A stretch of DNA of 64,000 nt from Methylobacterium sp. CB376 (GTDB lineage: Bacteria > Pseudomonadota > Alphaproteobacteria > Rhizobiales > Beijerinckiaceae): assembly GCF_029714205.1 (NCBI RefSeq), contig NZ_CP121648.1, positions 2,798,501 through 2,862,500 on the forward strand. The letters run 5' to 3'. Below, in pieces: positions 56,665 through 64,000 of the stretch; within the stretch, counting starts at the first letter, position 1, and each line of letters begins with the position of its first letter. Made by a program: the position numbers and the translations under genes. The notes below the pieces were generated by a model. It was not told the DNA's origin. It made no database searches and saw only the letters and a list, made by a program, of their open reading frames with translations.

Positions 56665-57483
56665 ATGCGCCGCCTCCTCGCCCTCCTCCTCGTCGGTCTC
56701 GCGCAGGTCGCCCGGGCCGAGGAGGCCGCGCCGCCGGTGCGGGCGGATCCGGTCGCGCCGGAGGCGCCGGCGCGCCAGCCCTACCTCGCCCCCGGCGCCC
56801 TCGACACCATCGCCGTGCTGGCGCCGCCGCCGCAGGCCGGGACGGAGGCGGAGGCCGCCGACCGGCTGACCTTCGCGCGCACCCGGGCGCTCAAAGGGAC
56901 GCCGCGCTGGGCGCTCGCCACCGCCGACGTGGCGGGCGGGGCGAGGGCCCTCCTGGCGGATTTCTCCTGCGCCCTCGGCACAAGCCTCGATTCGACGCAG
57001 CTGCCGGTCACCACGGCCCTGCTCGAACGCGCGCGGCTCGACGTGGCGGCGGCGGTCGAGGCGCCCAAGGAGCATTACCGGCGGACCCGGCCGCATGTCG
57101 GCAACGGCCTGCCGGTCTGCGTCGCCCGCAGCGAGCGGCTGGCGCGGAGCGCCTCCTACCCGTCCGGTCACGCGACCGAGGGCTGGACCTTCGCGCTGAT
57201 CCTCGCCTCGGCCGCGCCCGCGCAGGCGACCGGGATCCTGCGCCGCGGCCGCATCTACGGGGAGAGCCGGCTCGTCTGCGGCGTCCACTGGCGCAGCGAC
57301 GTCGAGGCCGGCCGCACCGCCGGCGCCGCCCTGTACGCCGCCCTGGTGGCCAGCGCCCCTTTCCGGGCCGATCTCGACCGCGCGCGGGCGGAACTCGCCG
57401 CGGTGCTCGCCCGGCCGGCGCAGCCGCCCGAGGAGGCGACCTGCGCCCGGGAGGCCGGTGCCGCGGCCGAGCCGCTCCCCTGA
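56665..57483 (+). CDS. Class A acid phosphatase (PAP2 family)
   Basis: 272 residues from MRRLLALLLVGLAQVARAEE with a clear Sec signal. The three-part phosphatase signature is complete: KEHYRRTRP near 134-142, PSGHAT near 168, and SRLVCGVHWRSDVEAGR near 208-224. Periplasmic non-specific phosphomonoesterase of the PhoC/PhoN kind. The longer open frame from 56545 has no signal sequence at its start, so this ATG is preferred. Confidence 0.93.
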   Translation: MRRLLALLLVGLAQVARAEEAAPPVRADPVAPEAPARQPYLAPGALDTIAVLAPPPQAGTEAEAADRLTFARTRALKGTPRWALATADVAGGARALLADFSCALGTSLDSTQLPVTTALLERARLDVAAAVEAPKEHYRRTRPHVGNGLPVCVARSERLARSASYPSGHATEGWTFALILASAAPAQATGILRRGRIYGESRLVCGVHWRSDVEAGRTAGAALYAALVASAPFRADLDRARAELAAVLARPAQPPEEATCAREAGAAAEPLP

Positions 57484-57521
57484 CGGGGCGCGCAGGAGCG
57501 CGACGGGGCGCGCAGGAGCGC
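57482..57521 (+). repeat. 20-bp tandem duplication at a gene end
   Basis: GACGGGGCGCGCAGGAGCGC at 57482-57501 and 57502-57521; begins inside the stop codon of the phosphatase gene. Confidence 0.92.
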
Positions 57522-57561
57522 GCCCGGGGCATTGCGCGAGCGGGGCGCCTCGCCCGCGCCG

Positions 57562-58335
57562 TCAGGCTTCGCCGCGGGACGGCGCCGCGCGGGACGCGGG
57601 CGTCGCGCGGGCCCTGCGGGCGCGGCGGCCCAGGATGTTGAGCCCCTCCACCGCCGCCGAGAAGGCCATCGCGGTGTAGATGTAGCCCTTCGGCACGTGC
57701 GCCCCGAATCCCTCGGCGATCAGCGTCATGCCGATCATGATGAGGAAGCCGAGCGCCAGCATCACGACCGTCGGATGGGCGGCGATGAAGCGCGAGAGCG
57801 GGTCGGCCGCGAGCAGCATCGCGCTCACCGCGGCGAGCACGGCGATCACCATGATCGCCACGTGGTCGGTCATGCCCACCGCCGTGATGATGCTGTCGAT
57901 CGAGAAGACGAGGTCGAGCACGAGGATCTGCGCCACCGCGGCGTTGAAGCTGAGGGGCGCGGCGGCGCCGGCCTCGCCCTCCCCCGGGTCGGGATCCACG
58001 TTGTGGTGGATTTCCTTGGTCGCCTTCCAGAGCAGGAACAGGCCGCCCGCGATCAGAATCAGGTCCCGCCAGGAGAAGGCGTGACCGAGGATGGTCACGA
58101 CCGGCTGGGTCAGGTGGACGATCCAGGCGACGGTGCCCAGGAGGGCGAGCCGCAGGCCGAGCGCGAGGCCGATGCCGATGCGGCGGGCGGCGGCCTGCCG
58201 CTCCGGCGGCAGCTTGTTGGTCAGGATCGAGATGAAGATCAGGTTGTCGATGCCGAGCACGACCTCCATGACGACGAGGGTCGCCAGGGCCGCCCAGGCG
58301 GCCGGGTCCGCGGCCAGCTGAAGGAGGGAATCCAC
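57562..58335 (-). CDS. TerC-family membrane protein
   Basis: 257 residues with seven predicted helices. Conserved acidic motifs lie in the membrane: [20 protein letters not shown] near 22-41 and [19 protein letters not shown] near 137-155. TerC proteins act in metal (Mn) efflux and export-linked metalation; tellurite resistance itself is not implied. 34 nt upstream is a lipid kinase gene on the same strand. Confidence 0.93.
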   Translation of the reverse strand: MDSLLQLAADPAAWAALATLVVMEVVLGIDNLIFISILTNKLPPERQAAARRIGIGLALGLRLALLGTVAWIVHLTQPVVTILGHAFSWRDLILIAGGLFLLWKATKEIHHNVDPDPGEGEAGAAAPLSFNAAVAQILVLDLVFSIDSIITAVGMTDHVAIMVIAVLAAVSAMLLAADPLSRFIAAHPTVVMLALGFLIMIGMTLIAEGFGAHVPKGYIYTAMAFSAAVEGLNILGRRARRARATPASRAAPSRGEA

Positions 58336-58368
58336 GCGTCAGTCTCGCTCTGTCGGGTTGGGGCAGGT

Positions 58369-59319
58369 TCAGGGAATGAGAGAGGCGCGCGGCCGCCGCA
58401 CCGGCGGTGGGGCGTGGATCCGCACGCATCCCGGCACGACGCGGATATGCGCCGGCGTCCGGGTGGTGATCTCGCCGTCGGTGTTCACCGGACGGGGCTT
58501 GCGCGTGTGCAGGACCACCTCGGTGGTCTGGAAGGCGCGCACGTCCGCGGCCTTCCCCTGCGTGCCGCGCCGCAGGGCCGGCAGCAGCAGCAGGAGCCGC
58601 CACCAATGCTCGACCTCCAGGCTGTAGAAGTTGAGCAGCCCGTCATCGACGCTGGCATGCTCCTCGACGGTCATCCCGCCGCCGTAATGCCGGCCGTTGC
58701 CGACCGAGACCTGGATGGTGCGCACGGTCTCGGTGACTCCGTCGTGCTCGATGCGCACGGTGAAGGGCCGCGCCCGGCGCAGCAGCCGGAAGGCCGCGAG
58801 CGCGTAGCCGAGGGTGCCGAAGCGCCGCTTCAGGTCGGCGGTGAGCGCGCCCGCGAGATCGGCCGAGAAGCCGACGCTCGCGACGTTGAAGAAGTAGTGG
58901 CCGTTGACGCAGCCGAGGTCGATGGCCCGCGACGGCACGGTCGCGATCACCCGCGCCGCCTCGACCGGATCGAGGGGCAGGTCGAGGCTGCGCGCGAGGT
59001 CGTTCGCGGTGCCCAGCGGCAGGATCCCGAAGGGAAGGCGGCGCTCCGCCAGGGCCTGCGCGGCCGCGTTGAGCGTGCCGTCGCCCCCGCCCAGGATGAC
59101 GAGGTCGATCGCGTCGGACGCCTCGCGGATGAGGTCGCGGCAGTCGCGATCGGGGGAGGGCGGCGTCACCGCCTCGATCCCGCCGCGCCTCAGCTCCGCC
59201 CTGACCGCCCCGAGGTCGAGCTGGCCGTTGCGCGCCTTGGCGTTCACCACGAGGAGCGCCCGGCGCAGGCGATCAGGGCCGGCCATCGGCGCCTCCGCGG
59301 TGACACCGGCGCGGGTCAT
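58369..59319 (-). CDS. Diacylglycerol/lipid kinase (YegS/DgkB-like)
   Basis: 316 residues; alternative ATG at 59286. ALLVVNAKARNG opens the kinase fold, nucleotide loop VILGGGDGTLNAAAQAL near 75-91 and GILPLGTANDLARSLDLP near 97-114. Phosphorylates diacylglycerol or a related lipid on the cytoplasmic face. The C-terminal basic tail ends in RRPRASLIP. Probably cotranscribed with the TerC gene. Confidence 0.92.
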   Translation of the reverse strand: MTRAGVTAEAPMAGPDRLRRALLVVNAKARNGQLDLGAVRAELRRGGIEAVTPPSPDRDCRDLIREASDAIDLVILGGGDGTLNAAAQALAERRLPFGILPLGTANDLARSLDLPLDPVEAARVIATVPSRAIDLGCVNGHYFFNVASVGFSADLAGALTADLKRRFGTLGYALAAFRLLRRARPFTVRIEHDGVTETVRTIQVSVGNGRHYGGGMTVEEHASVDDGLLNFYSLEVEHWWRLLLLLPALRRGTQGKAADVRAFQTTEVVLHTRKPRPVNTDGEITTRTPAHIRVVPGCVRIHAPPPVRRPRASLIP

Positions 59320-59575
59320 CGAAACATGGGCCGCTCACGGCGAGCGCCCTCCCGTGCGATCGTGCCGCGTCAGCACAAAGGCAGAGAAGGGGTCCGACAT
59401 CACGGTCGACGCCTCGACCGCCAGAGGGGCCCGGACCCGGGTTCCTCCACAGGTGGGGTTGTGCATCGCGTTGACAAGCCCCAGCGCCACGCTTCCGCGA
59501 CTGGCGAAACCTTCCGGGAACCGTCACCGTATCCTGCGACGTTTTCGTGTCGACCTCGTCTGTCCGGGTGCCGCC

Positions 59576-60427
59576 ATGCCTGCCCCCCGCCCTTCGGCCC
59601 TCCTCGCCGGCCTTCTCCTGAACGCGGCCGCGCTCGCCGCGCCCGCCTGCGCCCAGCAGGCCAAGCCGAGCTGGGTGGATCCGCCCTCCAAGGCCGAATC
59701 CCCCAAGGCGGATGCCCCCGCCAGCGCGGCGTCCGGCCAAGCGGCGGGGAAGGCTGCACCGGCCAAGCCGGTCGCCGGGGCCGAGAGGGCGGGCCCGTCG
59801 CGCAAGAGCGCCGCCGCGGCCGAGCCGGCCAAGCCCGCGCGCCGGATCGCGCAGGAGGCGCGGCCGGCCGAGCCCGCCGCCCGGCGCGCCCGGGCCGAGG
59901 CCGCCCCGCGGCGCGAGGCGCCGCACCGGCCCGTTCGCCTCGCCATCCGGCCGCAGCCCCGGCCCGAGCCCGCAGCCCCGGCCGCGCCCGCCTCGGACAG
60001 CCGCGTCTACGGCTGGGCCGTGGCCGCCCAGGACCTGACGCAGGACTATTTCGCGACCCTGTCGCAGCCCAACCGCGTCTCCCTCGGCACGCAGACGCGG
60101 TTCTACGCGGACCGGGTCGTGTTCCACGGCCGGCCGATGACCCTGGCGGCGGTGATCGCGGAGAAGCAGCGCTTCTTCGCCCGCTGGCCGGAGCGCCGCT
60201 ATCGGGCGCGGCCGGATTCCATGCGCACCGCCTGCAACGCCGGGATCGCCACGTGCCAGGTCGACAGCATGGTCGATTTCATGGCGATCAATCCCGAGCG
60301 CGGCGCCCGCTCGCAGGGCACCGTCGCGGTGCGGATGGCGGTGAGCTTCGCGGGCGGGCGGCCGGTCATCGTCGCCGAGACGAGCCGCGTCCTGTCGCGC
60401 GAGCGCGTCGCCGCCGCCGGGGAGTGA
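59576..60427 (+). CDS. Exported Ala/Pro-rich protein with NTF2-like end
   Basis: 283 residues: signal peptide (ALLAGLLLNAAALAAPACAQ), an Ala/Pro/Lys/Arg-rich disordered part to about 140, then a folded part RVYGWAVAAQDLTQDYFATL, FYADRVVFHGRPMTLAAVIA, AEKQRFFARWPERRYR and CQVDSMVDFMAI. The end resembles an NTF2/SnoaL-like cone fold seen in exported proteins of Hyphomicrobiales. Two Cys near 221 and 228 could pair. Role unknown. Confidence 0.72.
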   Translation: MPAPRPSALLAGLLLNAAALAAPACAQQAKPSWVDPPSKAESPKADAPASAASGQAAGKAAPAKPVAGAERAGPSRKSAAAAEPAKPARRIAQEARPAEPAARRARAEAAPRREAPHRPVRLAIRPQPRPEPAAPAAPASDSRVYGWAVAAQDLTQDYFATLSQPNRVSLGTQTRFYADRVVFHGRPMTLAAVIAEKQRFFARWPERRYRARPDSMRTACNAGIATCQVDSMVDFMAINPERGARSQGTVAVRMAVSFAGGRPVIVAETSRVLSRERVAAAGE

Positions 60428-60559
60428 GCGCGTCTGCGCAACCCACCGCATCGGCCGCGCCCTGTCGCGCCGCGGCCGATGCGGTAGGATCGCGCGGCCG
60501 CGCCTTTCCCGGTCGAACCGGCTTGGAATGCGGCGGAAATCCGGGGTAGACGGACGGTC

Positions 60560-61783
60560 ATGACGTCGCGTGAGAAGGTGCAGGCCTTGATCCGGGCCGA
60601 GATCGATCGGCAACGGCCCGTCGAGGTGGCCCGGCGCACGCTCGAACTCCTGGCCGAATCCTCGGTCCGCGCGATCGACGCGGCGCCCGGCTACCGGATC
60701 GTGGGCCGGGACGGCGCGCCGCGCATGCGGCGCGGGGAGGGGGCGGAGGTCCCGCTCACCCTGGCGGACCTGTTCGACGAATTGCGCCGCCAGCATCCCT
60801 CGCTGTTCCTGGCCGGGCCGGCCGCGCCACCGCCGATGGCCGTTGCGGCGCCCCCGCCGGCCGAGGCCGCGCCGGTCGCGTCGCCGCTCCCCGAGATGCC
60901 GCGCATGCCGGCGGCGGTCAGCCGCGACTGGATCAGGCTCACCCCGGAAGAGGGCGAGGCGGGACCGGCGCCGTCCGCCCCCTCCGCCGAGCCGGCCCCG
61001 GCCCCAACTCCGGCCCCAACTCCGGCCCCAACTCCGGCCTCTGGGCCGGCGTCGCCGCGTCCCGCCCCATTCTGGCGCCGGGGCGCCGCGCGCCTGGGGA
61101 ATTGGGTGGCGGCGCGGGCCCGCGCCCGGGCGGAGCGCCGAGGCGCGGCCCGCCTTCCCGCCCCGGCGCCGCCCGCGCCGGCGGGCGAGGGGCTCAAGCC
61201 CGCGGTCGCCCGCCCGACCATGCAGGTGCGCCGCCGGCGCGGGCGCGGGCCGCTCTACGCTGCCCTCGGCCTTCTCCTCGCGGCCGGCGCCGGCGCGTGG
61301 CTCTATTCCGGCGGGGATTCCGCGCCCTCGCCGCCGGCGGGCGGCGCGCCCTCCTCGAACGCGGCCCGGCGCACCACCACGGAGGCGAAGATCGCCGCCA
61401 ATGCGCGCCGGGAGCCCGGCGAGACCGGCACGCTGGTTCCGGGGGAGGGCGCCGCCCCGAAGCCGACGTCGTCCCTCGCCGGGGTGGCCGAGGTCGTCGA
61501 CACCGCGACCCTGCGGCTCGGCGGCCGGACGCTGCGCCTGTTCGGCGTCGAGACCGCGAAGGGGGCGCAGCCCGAGGACCTCGCCACCTATCTCGCCGGG
61601 CGGCCGGTGGCCTGCCAGGCATCGGCGGGCGGGGCGAGCTATCTCTGCAGCGTGGACGGGCACGACCTGTCGGAGGTGGTGCTCTACAATGGCGGCGGGC
61701 GCGCCACTGCCGAGGCGACCTCCGACCTCCTCGAGGCCGAGCGCCACGCGCGCACCGAGAAGCTCGGCATCTGGCGCAAGTAG
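60560..61783 (+). CDS. Membrane protein with degenerate SNase-like domain
   Basis: 407 residues. Helical N-terminus, Pro-rich linker with APTP repeats (residues about 148-159), an Arg-rich stretch, one membrane helix LYAALGLLLAAGAGAWLY near 233-250, and a C-terminal staphylococcal-nuclease-like OB fold (GVAEVVDTATLRLGGRTLRL; LLEAERHARTEKLGIW). The calcium/catalytic DGDT is DTAT and one active-site Arg is missing, so it should not cleave nucleic acid. Possibly a binding domain in the periplasm. Confidence 0.72.
   Translation: MTSREKVQALIRAEIDRQRPVEVARRTLELLAESSVRAIDAAPGYRIVGRDGAPRMRRGEGAEVPLTLADLFDELRRQHPSLFLAGPAAPPPMAVAAPPPAEAAPVASPLPEMPRMPAAVSRDWIRLTPEEGEAGPAPSAPSAEPAPAPTPAPTPAPTPASGPASPRPAPFWRRGAARLGNWVAARARARAERRGAARLPAPAPPAPAGEGLKPAVARPTMQVRRRRGRGPLYAALGLLLAAGAGAWLYSGGDSAPSPPAGGAPSSNAARRTTTEAKIAANARREPGETGTLVPGEGAAPKPTSSLAGVAEVVDTATLRLGGRTLRLFGVETAKGAQPEDLATYLAGRPVACQASAGGASYLCSVDGHDLSEVVLYNGGGRATAEATSDLLEAERHARTEKLGIWRK
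61000..61035 (+). repeat. 12-bp in-frame tandem repeat, three units
   Basis: GGCCCCAACTCC at 61000, 61012 and 61024, coding for repeated Ala-Pro-Thr-Pro in the linker of the preceding gene. Copy number could vary without frameshift. Confidence 0.9.
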
Positions 61784-61806
61784 CGGCGCGAGGCCGGCGG
61801 GTCGCC

Positions 61807-63018
61807 TCACGGCGCGCCCTGCATGATCCGCCGCGCCGCCCCGTCGAGCGCGCGCAGGCCGAGCACCAGGTCCGACTCGGCGGTGTCCTCGGCCCAGTGA
61901 TGGCTGATCCCCCCGATCGAGGGCACGAACAGCATCGCGGCCGGCATCGCCCGGGCCATGTTCTGCGCGTCGTGCCCGGCCCCGGACGGCATCGTCCGCC
62001 AGCCGCCCGGGCAGACCTCCTCCGCCGCCTCCGAGAGGGCCCGCATCAGGCCCGGATCGCAGGCGGCCGGGACCGCGCGGGAGACCGTCACCAGTTCGAC
62101 CGCGCAGCGCTCGCGCCGGTTGCTCTCGCGGATCAGCGCCCGCAGCTCCGCCTCCATCCGCTCCAGCACCGCGGTCGAGACGTCGCGGAACTGGAACAGC
62201 ACCTCCGCCCGCCCCGGGATGATGCTGGGCGCCCCCGGATCGAGGGCGATGCGCCCGGTGGTCCAGGTGCTGGCCTCGCCGCAGACGCGCGGGAAGGCGG
62301 CGTCGATGGCCGCGAGCAGGCGCACGGCGGTGAGCCCCGCGTCGCGGCGCTCGGCCATGGTGGTGCCGCCCGCGTGGTCCTGCCGGCCCTCGACGACGAT
62401 CCGGTACTGCCAGATCGCCACGATCCCGGTGACGATGCCGAGATGAAGGCCGGCCCTCTCGAGCTGCGTGCCCTGCTCGATGTGCAGCTCCAGGAAGCCG
62501 CGGTAGCGGGCCGGATCGAGGCGCAGGCGCGGCCGCCCGGCGAGGCCGGCCCGCTCCAGCGCCGCCCGCAGGGGCGTGCCGTCGGTGCGGTTGCGGGCGC
62601 CGTCGATCTCGGCCTCGCTCACCTCGCCGAGCGCCGCGCGGCTGCCGAGGAAACCGACGTCGAAATGGCCCTCCTCGTCCGCGAAGGCGCAGACATCGAC
62701 CGGGAGCCCCGCCCGGGCGAGGGCGAGCCCGGCCACGACGCCGAGCGCCCCGTCGAGCCAGCCGGCCTCGTTCTGGCTCTCGATGTGGCTGCCGACCAGG
62801 AGGTGCGGCCCCGGCCCGGGATGGCGGCCGAGCACGGTGCCGAGCCCGTCGATCGTGGCATCGAGGCCGCACTCGGTCAGCCGGTCGGCGAGCCAGCGCC
62901 GCGCCTCCATGTCCTCGGGCGAGTAGGTCGGGCGATGGACGCCGGTCTTGAACCGGCCGATGGCGCGCAGCGCGTGCAGGTCGCGCAGGAAAGCGTCGGT
63001 GTCGATGGCCTGCGGCAT
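61807..63018 (-). CDS. M20-family amidohydrolase (carbamoylase/allantoate type)
   Basis: 403 residues from MPQAIDTDAFLRDLHALRAI; a longer frame to 63105 reads the repeat region. Metal motifs: GSHIESQNEAGWLDGALGVV (His, Asp), AFADEEGHFDVGFLGSRA (Glu pair), LELHIEQGTQLE (His) and SGAGHDAQNMA (His). This is the N-carbamoyl-L-amino-acid hydrolase / allantoate amidohydrolase group, able to act after a hydantoinase (one lies at 49148). True substrate unknown. Divergent from the GGT gene. Confidence 0.9.
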   Translation of the reverse strand: MPQAIDTDAFLRDLHALRAIGRFKTGVHRPTYSPEDMEARRWLADRLTECGLDATIDGLGTVLGRHPGPGPHLLVGSHIESQNEAGWLDGALGVVAGLALARAGLPVDVCAFADEEGHFDVGFLGSRAALGEVSEAEIDGARNRTDGTPLRAALERAGLAGRPRLRLDPARYRGFLELHIEQGTQLERAGLHLGIVTGIVAIWQYRIVVEGRQDHAGGTTMAERRDAGLTAVRLLAAIDAAFPRVCGEASTWTTGRIALDPGAPSIIPGRAEVLFQFRDVSTAVLERMEAELRALIRESNRRERCAVELVTVSRAVPAACDPGLMRALSEAAEEVCPGGWRTMPSGAGHDAQNMARAMPAAMLFVPSIGGISHHWAEDTAESDLVLGLRALDGAARRIMQGAP

Positions 63019-63044
63019 GGCGATTCCGTCTCCGTTCCGTCGTC

Positions 63045-63087
63045 CGGGGTCTTGGTCGCCCGGGGTCTTGGTCGCCCGGGGTCTTGG
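63045..63087 (+). repeat. 16-bp tandem repeat, 2.7 units
   Basis: CGGGGTCTTGGTCGCC at 63045 and 63061, then 11 bp of a third unit at 63077. Lies just upstream of the M20 gene start, in its likely leader. Confidence 0.92.
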
Positions 63088-63273
63088 CACCGGGCGCGCT
63101 CGCATGCTTGATGCCTAACGCCGCGCCGGCCCCCTCCCAAGCGGGAGCACGCGCGGCCGGGGCGTGCGCCGGGGGCGCGGTGCCGACCCTCTCCGTGCCG
63201 GGCCGGCGCGTTGGTCGAGGGCGCGCCGCGTCGCGGGGCGCGCATCCGGTTTCGAGTGAGGAGGGTGGATCCG

Positions 63274-64000
63274 ATGAGGGACTTCTCGCAGCCCGGGCGC
63301 TCGCCCGTCTACGCCGCCAACGCCGCGGTGGCGACCTCGCATCCGCTCTCGACGCTGGCGGCGATCGAGGTGCTGCGCGAGGGCGGCAACGCGGTCGACG
63401 CGGCGATCGCGGCGGTGGCGGTGCAGGGGGTGGTGGACCCGCTGATGACCGGGATCGGCGGCGACTGCTTCGCCCTCTACCTGCCGAAGGGCGCCGAGCG
63501 TCCGATCGCGCTCAACGGCTCGGGGCGCAGCCCCGCCGCGGCGGAGGATTCCTGGTACCTGGAACGCGGCCTCACCATCGAGCCGACCTCCCCGCATGCC
63601 GTGACGATTCCGGGCGCGGTCGCGGCCTGGGACTGGCTGGTGCAGCGTCACGGGACGCGCTCCCTCGGCGACCTCCTGCGGCCGGCGATTACCTGCGCGG
63701 AGGAGGGTTACCCGGTCCAGTCGCGGGTGGCCTGGGACTGGGCGCGCAACCGCGAGCGCGTCGCCGCCGATCCCGCTTCGGCCGCCGCCTACCTGATCGA
63801 CGGCGCCGCCCCGGCGGCGGGGGCGATCATGCGGCATCCGGCGCTCGCCCGCACGCTCCGGCGCATCGCGGCGGAGGGGCCGCGCGGCTTCTACGAGGGG
63901 CCGGTGGCGGACGACATGGTGGCGACCCTGCGCGCGCGGGGCGGGCTCCACAGCCTCGACGACTTCGCCGGGACCGCGCCCGAGGAGGTCGTGCCGGTGA
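63274..64000 (+). CDS. Gamma-glutamyltransferase, partial (runs off window)
   Basis: 242 residues of the N-terminal part; GAGGAGGG lies 10 nt upstream of the ATG. Starts MRDFSQPGRSPVYAANAAVA, with AAIEVLREGGNAVDAAIAA and DPLMTGIGGDCFALY, typical of GGT-like Ntn hydrolases; no signal peptide, so it may be a cytoplasmic member such as those acting on cephalosporin-like or small gamma-glutamyl compounds. The autocatalytic Thr and the small subunit lie beyond 64000. Confidence 0.92.
   Translation, partial: MRDFSQPGRSPVYAANAAVATSHPLSTLAAIEVLREGGNAVDAAIAAVAVQGVVDPLMTGIGGDCFALYLPKGAERPIALNGSGRSPAAAEDSWYLERGLTIEPTSPHAVTIPGAVAAWDWLVQRHGTRSLGDLLRPAITCAEEGYPVQSRVAWDWARNRERVAADPASAAAYLIDGAAPAAGAIMRHPALARTLRRIAAEGPRGFYEGPVADDMVATLRARGGLHSLDDFAGTAPEEVVPV

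Noticed and set aside
59273..62872. 1199-codon minus-strand frame
   Set aside because: Shadow of three convincing plus- or minus-strand genes; no domains and typical shadow composition.

Overview
The window is GC-rich DNA of an alphaproteobacterium. Gene content (uvrA with a LexA-type box, sppA-ihfB-lapA, trpF-trpB, class A Hsp20, homogentisate pathway, BLUF, TerC, modBC), the codon bias and the small secreted proteins suggest a Methylobacterium-like member of the Hyphomicrobiales. This is inference from gene content only.

Layout. 1-9.7 kb is chromosomal backbone: uvrA, the S49 peptidase sppA, ihfB, a LapA-domain protein, an ornithine cyclodeaminase homologue, hsp20 with a small partner gene, trpF and trpB, ending in an intact tRNA-Met(CAT). 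From 9.68 to 26.64 kb lies a genomic island of about 17 kb bounded by a perfect 44-bp repeat of the tRNA-Met 3' part. Its main cargo is a type I secretion module: a PrtD-like ABC exporter, an HlyD-like adaptor and a 1030-residue DUF5801-type secreted protein. Around it are IS wrecks of the ISL3, IS1182, IS110, IS256, IS3, IS30 and IS481 families, including a three-level nest with exact ends (IS110 inside IS1182 inside an ISL3 remnant). A tRNA-Lys(TTT) 3' fragment marks a second, older integration event.

26.7-36 kb is accessory DNA: a dead tyrosine integrase, two small genes with double-glycine leaders, Cys-rich secreted proteins, a UspA protein, a doubly dead IS6 transposase, an AT-rich FkbM methyltransferase and a frameshifted acyl-CoA synthetase. 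36.1-41.5 kb is a tight catabolic cluster: substrate-binding protein, cytochrome P450, homogentisate dioxygenase and fumarylacetoacetase. 41.5-47.2 kb is again mixed and decayed: an MCP remnant, a DUF2382 stress-type protein, an alpha/beta hydrolase, a frameshifted gene, and IS3/IS110 debris that abuts modC.

47.2-64 kb is orderly backbone: modC-modB without modA, a hydantoinase, a chemoreceptor, a BLUF photosensor, a SAF-domain oxidoreductase, GNAT and SDR enzymes, a class A acid phosphatase, TerC, a lipid kinase, two Hyphomicrobiales-type exported or membrane proteins, an M20 amidohydrolase and the start of a gamma-glutamyltransferase that runs off the window.

The items most worth a second look are the island with its secretion cargo, the two GG-leader peptides just outside it, the IS110 copy with a structured leader that may be a bridge RNA, and a two-copy module of an unrelated long hairpin followed by a conserved 76-nt segment.
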